A stretch of DNA of 64,000 nt from contig URMA01000001.1 of assembly GCA_900548875.1 (NCBI GenBank), positions 62,001 through 126,000 on the forward strand. The letters run 5' to 3'. Source of the DNA: an uncultured Porphyromonadaceae bacterium. Its GTDB lineage: Bacteria; Bacteroidota; Bacteroidia; Bacteroidales; Muribaculaceae. Numbering within the stretch: the first letter of the stretch is position 1; each line of letters begins with the position of its first letter. Position numbers and translations under genes: made by a program. The notes under the pieces are model-generated. The model did no database searches, was not told where the DNA came from, and saw only the letters and a list, made by a program, of their open reading frames with translations. Positions 43,895-52,947 of this stretch are shown here, in pieces.

Positions 43895-44563
43895 CTATTC
43901 GTTGACATAAGGCTCTACCGCCGACTTCCATACCATATAGCCGTCACCCAGCAAGTGCAGGCCGTCGTTGGTCAGGCCCTTCTTCATGGCACCCGTCTTC
44001 GGGTCGACCATCAGCGAAAACAAGTCAATCCAAGTGACACCCAACTCGTCGGCTACGGCCTTCAGACGGACATTCACATCCAGAATTGTCTGTTCCTTAC
44101 CAATCATCGCCTTATAGCGCTTGAAACTGTTGTCAATAGGAAGAAGACTCTGCAAATAAATCTTTGTATTCGGACTTCCCTTCTTAATCTTGACAAGCAG
44201 GTTCTTCATTGCCGTAGCGATGCTGTCGGCGCTCAGATTGTGCGACACATCGTTGACACCCCCCAACACAAATATTTTGGCGGGCTTGCCTTTCAAGATA
44301 GGTTCAAGACGGTCGGAAAAACCTTGTATGACATCCGAGGAAATGCCACGGTTCTTGACATTAGGGTTGCCCAGCAACTCGCTCCATTCGCACCCGTTAG
44401 TCTGGCTGTCGCCAAGAAAAACGATGTCGGTTGAATGAATAGGAAGTTGCTGAAACAAGGTAGTACGCTGATAATAGAATTCATTGTACTCGTATTTTTC
44501 CTGTGCCTCAGCCGCCGTCAATCCCAATACAGCCATAGCCGTTGCAAGAATCCATTTTTTCAT
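43895..44563 (-). CDS. Exported SGNH/GDSL hydrolase
   Basis: 222 residues from ATG 44563 with a signal peptide ending TAAEAQ. SGNH blocks: FLGDSQTNG (nucleophile Ser), GISSDVIQG, LGGVNDVSH and the catalytic Asp/His in NDGLHLLGDGY. Relatives are esterases of acetylated sugars and lipids. It is the last gene of the salvage operon, 19 bases after murQ, so O-deacetylation of MurNAc or muropeptides before uptake is an attractive but unproven role. A longer frame to 44605 overlaps murQ and is rejected. Confidence 0.83.
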   Translation of the reverse strand: MKKWILATAMAVLGLTAAEAQEKYEYNEFYYQRTTLFQQLPIHSTDIVFLGDSQTNGCEWSELLGNPNVKNRGISSDVIQGFSDRLEPILKGKPAKIFVLGGVNDVSHNLSADSIATAMKNLLVKIKKGSPNTKIYLQSLLPIDNSFKRYKAMIGKEQTILDVNVRLKAVADELGVTWIDLFSLMVDPKTGAMKKGLTNDGLHLLGDGYMVWKSAVEPYVNE

Positions 44564-44582
44564 AAATGACACCTTTCTCTTT

Positions 44583-45401
44583 TTAGTGTTCCGAACGATA
44601 AGCATCTACAGCCACCTTTACAGAACCGTGAAGAAGAAGCAGACGCTTAGCCTCATCGTAAGGCAGACCAAGTTCTTCAGCAACCATGCGTGAACCGCGG
44701 TCAACCAACTTGGCGTTTGTAAGCTGCATGTTCACCATCTTATTGCCTTTCACACGGCCCATCTTGATCATGACGGAAGTAGTAATCATGTTACAAATCA
44801 TTTTTTGACCTGTACCTGATTTCATACGGGAGCTACCTGTCACATATTCCGGACCGACAATCATCTCGATAGGAATTTCGGCCACTTCAGAAACAGGAGC
44901 GTCAGGATTGCTCGTGATGGCAGCAGTAAGCAAGCCATGAGCACGTGCTTCCTTCAAGGCACCAATCACATAAGGAGTTGTACCGGATGCGGCAATACCG
45001 ATAACCGTATCCTTTTGATTTACCTTATAGGCTTCGAGATCCTTCCAACCCTGTGCCGTATCGTCCTCAGCATTTTCTACCGGATTACGCAGAGCAATAT
45101 CCCCACCAGCAATCAGACCGATTACCCAAGAAGGGTCCATTCCGAATGTCGGAGGAATTTCAGAGGCATCCAAAACGCCAAGACGGCCGGATGTACCGGC
45201 ACCGATATAGAAAATTCTACCGCCTTTTTTCATCCGTTCAACAATTCCGGTAACGAGCTTTTCAATCTGCGGGATAGCCTTAGCCACTGCATCGGCAACC
45301 TTGTGGTCTTCCGTATTGATTTCTTCCAGAATCTCGCGTACGGACTTTTTCTCTAAATCGTTGTAAAGTGAAGATTGCTCACTAATCTTTACAAATGCCA
45401 T
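44583..45401 (-). CDS. murQ: N-acetylmuramic acid 6-phosphate etherase
   Basis: Cleaves the lactyl ether of MurNAc-6P to GlcNAc-6P and D-lactate in the cytoplasm. 272 residues (E. coli 298) with a SIS fold. GAGTSGRLGVLDASEIPPTFG carries catalytic Glu81; Glu112 in ENAEDD sits 31 residues later, the same spacing as E. coli Glu83 and Glu114. SSRMKSGTGQKMICNMI is the family signature. 14 bases after the MurK gene. Confidence 0.96.
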   Translation of the reverse strand: MAFVKISEQSSLYNDLEKKSVREILEEINTEDHKVADAVAKAIPQIEKLVTGIVERMKKGGRIFYIGAGTSGRLGVLDASEIPPTFGMDPSWVIGLIAGGDIALRNPVENAEDDTAQGWKDLEAYKVNQKDTVIGIAASGTTPYVIGALKEARAHGLLTAAITSNPDAPVSEVAEIPIEMIVGPEYVTGSSRMKSGTGQKMICNMITTSVMIKMGRVKGNKMVNMQLTNAKLVDRGSRMVAEELGLPYDEAKRLLLLHGSVKVAVDAYRSEH

Positions 45402-45415
45402 AGTTTCTAATATAT

Positions 45416-46258
45416 TTAATTTGAATGATATTTTACCAAACCTTCCATCGGACTCTTGATGATTGTTCCGATAGTAATGTCGAGAGCCTTAGCAGCTTCA
45501 GCCAACACATCCTTGTAGTAGAATGCTACCGAGCCGACAAAATTGACAGGCATGGACTTGTAATTCTTGTAGTTCTCAATGTTACGGACAAAGAACGACT
45601 TAAATGCATTCAGCACAAGACGGTGAATGGCCGGTTCTTCGATGTTCTTGATCAAGAACGGCGACAAGGAAGCCAGGAAGCGGTTAGCGGCAGGCTTCTT
45701 GTAGACACCTTCAATAATTTTCTGGCGGTCAAGGTCGTATTCAGCCAAGAACTTGTCGCACAGTTCCTTCGGCAACTGATTTTTGAGCACATCACCGACA
45801 AGCAGTTTGCCCAAAACGGCGCCACTGCCCTCATCGCCAAGGATATATCCCAGCGGCGACACATTGTCGACAATTTCTTTACCGTCATAGTAGCAAGAAT
45901 TGGAACCTGTTCCCAAAATGCAGGCAATGCCCTCTTTCTGACCGCACAAAGCACGTGCGGCAGCCAGCAAGTCGCTGTGAACCTCAATCTTTTTTGCGGT
46001 AGGCACATTGTAAGCAATTGCACGGCGTACGTTAGCGCAAATGTCATCAAAAAGACAGCCGGCACCATAGTAATACACACTTTCAATGGCATATCCTTTT
46101 ACTTTCTCGGCCAACTCTGACGCAAGCGTATTACGAATCTGCTCTTCCGTCATCAAAAGAGCATTAATACCCGATGTGAAAATCTGTTCTACTACTTTCC
46201 CATCATTCACTACACACCAATCAATCTTGGTGGAACCACAATCTGCAATTAAAATCAT
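45416..46258 (-). CDS. murK: BadF/BadG-family sugar kinase, probable MurNAc kinase
   Basis: ASKHA-fold kinase, 280 residues. Phosphate-1 motif ADCGSTKIDW (Asp6), the GIACILGTGSNSCYYDG phosphate-2 segment and LGYILGDEGSGAVLGK are intact. In Tannerella forsythia the equivalent gene between murT and murQ encodes a MurNAc kinase; here the order murT-murK-murQ is the same and the start overlaps the murT stop as ATGA. GlcNAc kinase activity is the main alternative, since the family is close to GlcNAc kinases. Confidence 0.88.
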   Translation of the reverse strand: MILIADCGSTKIDWCVVNDGKVVEQIFTSGINALLMTEEQIRNTLASELAEKVKGYAIESVYYYGAGCLFDDICANVRRAIAYNVPTAKKIEVHSDLLAAARALCGQKEGIACILGTGSNSCYYDGKEIVDNVSPLGYILGDEGSGAVLGKLLVGDVLKNQLPKELCDKFLAEYDLDRQKIIEGVYKKPAANRFLASLSPFLIKNIEEPAIHRLVLNAFKSFFVRNIENYKNYKSMPVNFVGSVAFYYKDVLAEAAKALDITIGTIIKSPMEGLVKYHSN

Positions 46259-47496
46259 ATCTTTATGTAAATTTTCTTTTTATACAAAATGTAACCGATA
46301 GACCAATTTATGGCTATAAATACAAGTGCATAGACCAAAGAGGCAAATGTCTTGTCGCCGAACCACGTTACAAACGCTTCGGAATACAGCCAAGTGTGAA
46401 TTGAATGGCCACCTATGGGTACAGTGTTGAACAAAATGCCCAGGACACCTCCCAGAACATACATGAACAACGGATTGACGCCAAATGCTTCAAAAAATCT
46501 TGTCCATTTTTTATAGCCCTTAATGTCAATAATCCAAATCAATAGCGCAAGCAGACTGGCAGCCAAGCCACAAGTAGTCAGGGCAAAAGTCGGAGACCAG
46601 ATCTTTTTGTTGATTGGAATTCCATAACTGAACAAAAAGCCAACAAAGGTAAGAATAGTTCCAATAATAAAGAAATTCATTACCCGTAAATTATTATCCT
46701 TAACATTGACAATGATTTGTCCGCAACAGAAACCTATCAGCACATGGGCAATAGAGGGCAATGTGCTCAACAAGCCTTCCGGGTCGATTGGATAAGTGTG
46801 GCGCTGGAAAATCTGCAATGAATATTCCGACGAACTTTGAACGGTTCCAATCATTGAGGACACCGTGTCCTTATAGAGATGGGCATCGCCAAACAGTGCA
46901 TGGTCGACAGTATAAATAATGTTGTCGAGTGAAAATTCAAGGCCGTTGAAAAGCAGCAGTATTGCGCTGTAAACGACAAGAATTCCACCAATAATATAGG
47001 GAATACGCACATGCTTTACGGTAATGGCTATGATGGAAGCGGCGCAATAGCACAAGGCAAGACGCTGCATGACACCCAAAATACGCAAGGAGCCGAAGCT
47101 GTTGGCGGCATGGAGTATCCGCTCACCCAACGGCAATGTCTCGTCGGCACCGGACAGTCCGTAACAGAACCTGCTGAACCAGCCGATGGCTAAACCGATT
47201 AAAAATATTACAATGGTGCGCTTCACAATTTTCACCAATGTGGCATGGGAATAGGTGAAGTTATATTTCCGCAGCGAAATGTAGGTGGAAATACCCATGA
47301 TAAACATGAAAAATGGAAACACCAGATCGGTTGGAGTCAGCCCATGCCAGCTGGCATGTTCCAAGGGTGCATAAATTGCGCCCCATGAGCCGGGATTATT
47401 CACCATAATCATACCGGCAATCGTGATACCGCGAAGGATATCGAGCGCAAGTATACGCTTTGAGGTTTTCTTGATAGGTTCAGTTGTTGTCATCAA
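46255..47496 (-). CDS. murT: DUF5009-family membrane protein, MurT-like MurNAc transporter
   Basis: 413 residues with about ten transmembrane segments. The N-terminal LDILRGITIAGMIMVNNPGSW and HGLTPTDLVFPFFMFIMG are the hallmark of COG4299/DUF5009, distantly related to heparan-alpha-glucosaminide N-acetyltransferase. In T. forsythia the family member in a murT-murK-murQ locus imports MurNAc. The gene order here is identical. Acyltransferase activity is an alternative the sequence does not exclude. Confidence 0.8.
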   Translation of the reverse strand: MMTTTEPIKKTSKRILALDILRGITIAGMIMVNNPGSWGAIYAPLEHASWHGLTPTDLVFPFFMFIMGISTYISLRKYNFTYSHATLVKIVKRTIVIFLIGLAIGWFSRFCYGLSGADETLPLGERILHAANSFGSLRILGVMQRLALCYCAASIIAITVKHVRIPYIIGGILVVYSAILLLFNGLEFSLDNIIYTVDHALFGDAHLYKDTVSSMIGTVQSSSEYSLQIFQRHTYPIDPEGLLSTLPSIAHVLIGFCCGQIIVNVKDNNLRVMNFFIIGTILTFVGFLFSYGIPINKKIWSPTFALTTCGLAASLLALLIWIIDIKGYKKWTRFFEAFGVNPLFMYVLGGVLGILFNTVPIGGHSIHTWLYSEAFVTWFGDKTFASLVYALVFIAINWSIGYILYKKKIYIKI

Positions 47497-47499
47497 TTA

Positions 47500-50289
47500 T
47501 TATGCTTTTTTGGTTGTACATTCATCTACCAGATACACAATAGACTGATACGGAATACCAGAATTTGTGCTCAACCCGATTTCACACGTACGGCTATTGG
47601 AGAAACCACGCTTAACGTGTGCCTTTTCAAGCTGCGGACGCAATTTGCGCAATGCGTAGCGGTTGACTTCCGGATGCGTAAAACCACGGTCGCCGGCAAA
47701 TCCGCAACAGCCTACTTCTTCTGGTATCATCACGTTCGATGAGCAAAGCCGTGCCAGTGCAAGGAACTTCTTTTCAAGGTTCATGTGACGTGAAGAGCAG
47801 GTGATGTGCAATGCAATCGGCTCGTCGGTCTGCTTGAATTCGAGATGTTCAGCCAGGAAGTCGTAGATGAACTCAACGGGTTCATACAACTTCAGTCGCT
47901 TCATCACTTCGCGCATGCGGTGCAGACACGGACTCTGGTCGCACAAAATCGGGTATTTGCCTTTCTCCGAGGCTTCATACAGAGCGTCTTCCAGTTCTTT
48001 CGCCTTACGGTCGGCAATGTCAAGCATACCCTTGCTCACCCAAATCGTACCGCAGCACAGATTTTTCATATTCTTCGGGAATATCACTTCATAGCCGGCC
48101 TTTTGAATCAGCTCAACCGTCTTGTCGATTAGTGGAGTTTTCACTCCGCCCTTTGCCGTATGTCCCATGGTCTGGTTGATACAGCTCGGGAAATAGACCA
48201 CTTTCCGCGGCGATGCCGTCTGGGCAATTGCATGCGGATAATAGGCCTTAGGCATAAACGGTGTCCACAACGGGAAACCTATCTTGTGCAACGCACTGCC
48301 AACAGCCGTTACACCCTTGTCGCCCAATACGCTTTGGGCCGCAGATGCCACAGAAAGCACGGGACGAAGCGAAGCCTTGACTAAAGAGAAATTATTGGCT
48401 GCGAAATCACCCGTCTTGTATCCGAGACTGCCCTTGGGAAGAGCCGCACTACGAATGTCGTGTATCATTTCGCCCGTATTGATTTTCATCGGACAGGATG
48501 TGCTGCACAATCCGTCGCCGGCACAGGTCTGATTGCCCAGATATTTGAATCCGTCCTCCAGACGTTTCAGGCGTTCAGGATCTTCGCCCGTCGTTTTCAA
48601 GCGGGAAATTTCACGTTGGATAATGATACGCTGACGCGATGAAATGGAGAAACCGCAAGTCAGACAGTTGACTTCGCAGAAACCGCATTCGATACAACGG
48701 TCAACGTGAGGATTGGTCAACGGCATCGGTTTCATGCCCTTTATGAAGCATTCGGGGTCGTCGTTGAAGATGACACCAGGGTTAAGAATACCATCCGGGT
48801 CGAACAGCTGTTTCACAGCCTTCATGATGCCAAAAGCCTTCTCGCCCCATTCGCTTTTCACAAACGGAGCCATGTTACGTCCTGTTCCGTGTTCGGCCTT
48901 CAACGAGCCGTCGTATTTGTCAATGACAAGTTTTTCCACCTCCAGCATGAGGTTCTTGTATTTGTCGACTTCTTCCTGCGTGTCGAACGACTGGGAGATG
49001 ATAAAGTGGTAATTGCCTTCGAGGGCATGACCGTAAATGCAGGCGTCGTCATACCCAAACTTCTCGAGCATTTCCTGCAAATCGAGCGTAGCTTCCGGCA
49101 AGTTTTCGATATGGAAAGCCACATCTTCAATCAAAACGGTAGTGCCCAAACGGCGAGTACCGCCTACCGACGGGAAAATACCCGAACGGATGGCCCAATA
49201 TTGGGAATATTCTTCCGGCTTGTCAGTAAAGTATGCCGGTTTATAGAGTTGGAAAGGTTCCAGAATTTTCTTTATTTCAGCAATGTTGGCTTCCAATTCC
49301 TCTTTCGTGTCGGCCTTTGTTTCGGTCAATACGGCTGTCAAACCTTCGCCGGTGGTATCATTGACGGACGAAAGCGACTTCTTGTCGAGCAGCTCGGCAC
49401 CGTGAACCGGTCCTTTCTTCATGGCAACGACAGCACGGCAAGCCTCCTTGATGTCGGAGAAATACAGCATCGCACTGGCAGAATAAGGATAAAGGTGTCC
49501 GGTAGCCATGGTAGCTTCCGAGAGGAATGCCAATGTTCCTTCCGAACCCACCATCAAGTGGGAGATAATTTCAAACGGGTCGGTATAGAGCACGAAAGGA
49601 TAAATGTTCAAACCCGTTACATTTTTAATGGAATACTTATAGCGGATACGCTCTGACAGCTCCTTATCGGCGGCTATCATATCGCGCAATTCCTCGATTT
49701 TTCGTATAAAATCAGGATGAGAGCGTCGGAATGCGGCCTTGCTTTCTTCATTGCCGGTGTCGAGTACAGTTCCGTCGGCAAGCACAATGCGGACTGATTT
49801 CAGAATCCGGTCACTGTTTGCATGAGTTCCGCAGTTCATTCCCGAAGCATTGTTCATAATAATACCGCCGACCATTGCCGCCTTCTTGGAAGCAGGGTCA
49901 GGGCTGAAGATTCTGCCATGCTTCAGCAGAATCTGATTGACACGTTCGCCGATAATGCCCGGCTGAACGGTGATGGTCGATGCGTCTGCGGAAACGGAAT
50001 AGTCCTCCCAATTCTTACCTGCAACGATTAGGATAGAATCACTGATTGCCTGCCCCGACAAACTGGTTCCCGCGGCACGGAAAGTCACCGGCAATTTCAT
50101 CCGATGGGCAATTTCCAAAAGTTTCGACACTTCCTCTTCGTTCTTCGAGCGAACCACAATTTGCGGAATCATACGATAGAAGCCGGCATCGGTTCCCCAT
50201 GCCAGACGGCGCAAATCATCGGTATACACTCTGTCCTTAGGTATAAATTTCTGAATTTCGTTAAGATAAGACTGATACGTTTCCTTCAT
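47500..50289 (-). CDS. Fused FAD-linked oxidase / Fe-S / CCG-domain protein, probable D-lactate dehydrogenase
   Basis: 929 residues: FAD_binding_4 domain (about 30-190, with PVTFRAAGTSLSGQAISD and GGIIMNNASGMNCG), FAD-oxidase C-terminal domain (about 220-500, ending KAEHGTGRNMAPFV), two 4Fe-4S motifs (CIECGFCEVNC and CAGDGLCSTSCPM), then two CCG domains (CCGTIWVSKG, CCGFAGDRGF). This DLD/GlcD plus GlpC-type fusion oxidises 2-hydroxy acids. Lying 3 bases before murT in the operon that contains murQ, whose by-product is D-lactate, it is best read as the D-lactate dehydrogenase of the salvage pathway. Glycolate or 2-hydroxyglutarate is the alternative substrate. Confidence 0.85.
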   Translation of the reverse strand: MKETYQSYLNEIQKFIPKDRVYTDDLRRLAWGTDAGFYRMIPQIVVRSKNEEEVSKLLEIAHRMKLPVTFRAAGTSLSGQAISDSILIVAGKNWEDYSVSADASTITVQPGIIGERVNQILLKHGRIFSPDPASKKAAMVGGIIMNNASGMNCGTHANSDRILKSVRIVLADGTVLDTGNEESKAAFRRSHPDFIRKIEELRDMIAADKELSERIRYKYSIKNVTGLNIYPFVLYTDPFEIISHLMVGSEGTLAFLSEATMATGHLYPYSASAMLYFSDIKEACRAVVAMKKGPVHGAELLDKKSLSSVNDTTGEGLTAVLTETKADTKEELEANIAEIKKILEPFQLYKPAYFTDKPEEYSQYWAIRSGIFPSVGGTRRLGTTVLIEDVAFHIENLPEATLDLQEMLEKFGYDDACIYGHALEGNYHFIISQSFDTQEEVDKYKNLMLEVEKLVIDKYDGSLKAEHGTGRNMAPFVKSEWGEKAFGIMKAVKQLFDPDGILNPGVIFNDDPECFIKGMKPMPLTNPHVDRCIECGFCEVNCLTCGFSISSRQRIIIQREISRLKTTGEDPERLKRLEDGFKYLGNQTCAGDGLCSTSCPMKINTGEMIHDIRSAALPKGSLGYKTGDFAANNFSLVKASLRPVLSVASAAQSVLGDKGVTAVGSALHKIGFPLWTPFMPKAYYPHAIAQTASPRKVVYFPSCINQTMGHTAKGGVKTPLIDKTVELIQKAGYEVIFPKNMKNLCCGTIWVSKGMLDIADRKAKELEDALYEASEKGKYPILCDQSPCLHRMREVMKRLKLYEPVEFIYDFLAEHLEFKQTDEPIALHITCSSRHMNLEKKFLALARLCSSNVMIPEEVGCCGFAGDRGFTHPEVNRYALRKLRPQLEKAHVKRGFSNSRTCEIGLSTNSGIPYQSIVYLVDECTTKKA

Positions 50290-50308
50290 TTCCTTAATAG
50301 AAATTTAT

Positions 50309-50343
50309 CACACAGCCGCCAACCAAAGGGCGACGGCTGTGTG
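50309..50343 (-). other. Stem-loop between namZ and the dehydrogenase gene
   Basis: Perfect 10-bp stem CACACAGCCG (50309-50318) with CGGCTGTGTG (50334-50343), 15-nt loop, filling most of the 62-base gap. No T-run follows on the minus strand, so it is probably an mRNA processing or stability element, or a weak attenuator, rather than a full terminator. Confidence 0.6.
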
Positions 50344-50351
50344 CAATGATG

Positions 50352-51587
50352 TTATTTATATAAATAATACTTACTTGACTTGGCTTTGAAAGCAGCGGCA
50401 TCTTTCGTCCAATAGTCAATGATGTCGCTCACTTTGTAGTTCTTTGAAAAGCGTAAGCGAATCTGGTCGGTTCCGCACACTTTGTCAAACATATTGAAAC
50501 GGCTTTTGTCAGTTGTCGTTTCAAAAATTTTCTTATCGGGATACATTTCAGCCAATACCTGCATTGCATAGAACTGCAACAAGGTGAGGCTTGATTCCGG
50601 CGTATCGTCGATATAGAATTGAATACCCTGCAAGTTCTCGCCCTTTCCGGTTGAATAGAACGGCTTGATGTAGATGGCACGGCATTTTACACCCGGAAGA
50701 TTAAGAGTATTCATACGGGCGGCGAACTGTTCGGCATTAATCCAGTCGGCACAAATCAACTGGAACGGCAACGTGTAGCCGACACCGATTGAAACATAAT
50801 AAAGTTCACCCAAAATACCCGTAGCAGGATAATAATAAGAGGTTACAGGCTGAGGAATGTGAGGAGAAGGGAGAATCCAAGGCATGCCGGTCTTGTCGAA
50901 TGTCATGTCGCGGGTCCAGCCTTCCATCGGTACGACAGTCAGTTTGGCCTGCTTTCCTCCGGCCACCATTCTTTCACCGTTCAAGTAGCGGGCCATCTCA
51001 CCCGGCGTCAGACCGTAGAGATACGGAATCTTGAACTGGCTGACGAACGAATAGAATCCGTCCTCCACCAAATTACCTTCCACACGGTTACCGCCAAGAG
51101 GGTTCGGACGGTCGAGAACGACAAATTCCACATCATTTTCAGCACAAGCCTCCAATGCAAGACCAAGCGTGCTGACGAATGTGAACGAACGGCAACCGAT
51201 GTCCTGAATGTCGTAGACCAAAGCATCAATGCCCTTCAGCATTTCAGCTGTCGGCTTTTTTGTCTTTCCGAAAATGGAATAAACTTTCACCCCGGTTGCA
51301 GGGTCAACAGAGTTTCCAAATTCGTCGCCTGCATGAACATCGCCGCGTACGCCATGTTCCGGGCCGAACAATGCAACCAATTCAACATTTTCAGCATCGT
51401 GAAGAATGTCGACTGTCGACTTCAAATTGTTGTCGACACCTGTCGGGTTGGTAATCAGACCGACACGCTTGCCTGCCAATTCCTTGAACCCGTGGTCGCG
51501 AAGCACCTCCACTCCCGGCTTCACCTGAGCGGTAGCAACGAGAGAGGCTGCGCACATTATAATTGCTGTCAATATATTTTTTTTCAT
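50352..51587 (-). CDS. namZ: Exo-beta-N-acetylmuramidase (DUF1343)
   Basis: Exported enzyme releasing MurNAc from the non-reducing end of peptidoglycan fragments. 411 residues with signal peptide (about 1-21). DUF1343 signatures: GLITNPTGVD, LFGPEHGVRGD, ALVYDIQDIGCRSFTFVSTL and ENDVEFVVLDRPNPLGG. It would supply free MurNAc for MurT import. It follows ampG by 6 bases, and a hairpin separates it from the next gene. Characterised family members come from Bacillus and T. forsythia. Confidence 0.92.
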   Translation of the reverse strand: MKKNILTAIIMCAASLVATAQVKPGVEVLRDHGFKELAGKRVGLITNPTGVDNNLKSTVDILHDAENVELVALFGPEHGVRGDVHAGDEFGNSVDPATGVKVYSIFGKTKKPTAEMLKGIDALVYDIQDIGCRSFTFVSTLGLALEACAENDVEFVVLDRPNPLGGNRVEGNLVEDGFYSFVSQFKIPYLYGLTPGEMARYLNGERMVAGGKQAKLTVVPMEGWTRDMTFDKTGMPWILPSPHIPQPVTSYYYPATGILGELYYVSIGVGYTLPFQLICADWINAEQFAARMNTLNLPGVKCRAIYIKPFYSTGKGENLQGIQFYIDDTPESSLTLLQFYAMQVLAEMYPDKKIFETTTDKSRFNMFDKVCGTDQIRLRFSKNYKVSDIIDYWTKDAAAFKAKSSKYYLYK

Positions 51588-51593
51588 ACCTTT

Positions 51594-52940
51594 TTAATGT
51601 TTAGCACCATAGCTCGGGTCAATATGACGGCGTACAAGAGCCGTTACAAGCCACGTTGCAAGGTTACAACCAAGTACCCAGAAGAAGAAATTCACATAAG
51701 AGTTGCCCAAAAGCACTTCCTTAATCCAACCGGCAGCCATACCCGGGAGCATCATTCCCAATGCCATAAATGCCGTACAGATAGCATAGTGGGAAGTCTT
51801 GTAGGGACCTTCAGCAAAGTACATCATGAAAAGCATGAATGCTGTAAAACCAAAACCGTAGGCAAATTGTTCAAGGATGATGGCAGAAAATGTTATCACC
51901 TTACCGCCTACAGTGCTGTAATCCGGCTGAACGGTAGAAAGAATCACATAGGCTACGCAGTTGAGCGATGTGGCAAGTGCCATCGGCCAAATCCATTTGC
52001 GAAGGCCTCCGTGAGAAGCACAGATACCACCGATGATACCACCCACAGTCAAGCCGATGATGGCAAGCGTACCATAGGCAAAACCTACTTCTGTCTGCGT
52101 CATGCCCAGTCCGCCTGCTTCGCGTGAAGCCAACAAGAACGGCTGACAAAGTTTCACCACCTGTGCTTCAGGCAAACGGTAAAGCAACATGAAGAGCATT
52201 GCCAGCACCACATGTTTTTTCTTGAAGAAGGTGACAAACGAACCGGCAAATTCCTGAAGAATTCCACCAATGCTTTTTGCCTTGATGTCACCGCCAACGG
52301 CCATATCGTTTTTAGGAGTCGGAAGGATGAACAGGTGCCAAATGGAAACCACGGCAAAGAATGCAGCACAACTGGCAACAGTCCACATCCAGGCGTGAGC
52401 CGTATCGAAATAGGCCTCCAAAGCTCCGGCAATCATCACAAGACCTCCCTGACCGAACACATTGGCACAACGATAGAATGTCGAACGGATTCCGACAAAC
52501 ATACTTTGCTGGTTCGGGTTGAGGGCAATCATGTAAAAACCATCGGAAGCAATATCATGAGTGGCTGAACAGAATGCAGTGATGAAATAAAAGAACAGAC
52601 AAAGGGAGAAGGCACTTACAGGCACGCCTGCAGCGATTTCTGCCTTCGTAGGCAACGGCATCGTAAATGCAATGCAGGCCAAACCGACAGCCACGCAGAT
52701 CTGCATGACCACAGTCCACCAGCGTTTAGTTTTGATGATGTCGACAATCGGACCCCAGAACGGTTTGATAACCCAGGGCAGATAAAGCCAACCGGTATAG
52801 AGGGCGGCATCGGTTTCCGACATTCCAAGCTGCGTGAACAGCACCATTGTCACCATATTGATGAAAATAAAAGGAATGCCTTGTGCAAAATATAGTGTGG
52901 GAATCCATGCCCACGGATTTCGTGTTGCAACTTTTTCCAT
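51594..52940 (-). CDS. ampG: AmpG-type muropeptide permease (MFS)
   Basis: 448 residues, about 12 membrane segments. NPWAWIPTLYFAQGIPFIFINMVT, GWLYLPWVIKPFWGPIVDI and ATHDIASDGFYMIALN (where E. coli AmpG has a similar QDIA segment) place it in the AmpG family, which imports GlcNAc-anhydroMurNAc peptides. E. coli AmpG is 491 residues with two more segments. It lies 7 bases after the SpoIID-domain gene. Whether it takes anhydro or reducing muropeptides is not readable. Confidence 0.9.
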   Translation of the reverse strand: MEKVATRNPWAWIPTLYFAQGIPFIFINMVTMVLFTQLGMSETDAALYTGWLYLPWVIKPFWGPIVDIIKTKRWWTVVMQICVAVGLACIAFTMPLPTKAEIAAGVPVSAFSLCLFFYFITAFCSATHDIASDGFYMIALNPNQQSMFVGIRSTFYRCANVFGQGGLVMIAGALEAYFDTAHAWMWTVASCAAFFAVVSIWHLFILPTPKNDMAVGGDIKAKSIGGILQEFAGSFVTFFKKKHVVLAMLFMLLYRLPEAQVVKLCQPFLLASREAGGLGMTQTEVGFAYGTLAIIGLTVGGIIGGICASHGGLRKWIWPMALATSLNCVAYVILSTVQPDYSTVGGKVITFSAIILEQFAYGFGFTAFMLFMMYFAEGPYKTSHYAICTAFMALGMMLPGMAAGWIKEVLLGNSYVNFFFWVLGCNLATWLVTALVRRHIDPSYGAKH

Positions 52941-52947
52941 TTCTTGT

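Noticed and set aside
48706..49656. 316-codon open frame antisense to the D-lactate dehydrogenase-like gene
   Set aside because: Shadow frame of a large, clearly assigned gene.
50859..52127. 422-codon open frame antisense to namZ and ampG
   Set aside because: Spans two real genes on the other strand and their 6-base gap; no promoter or domain.
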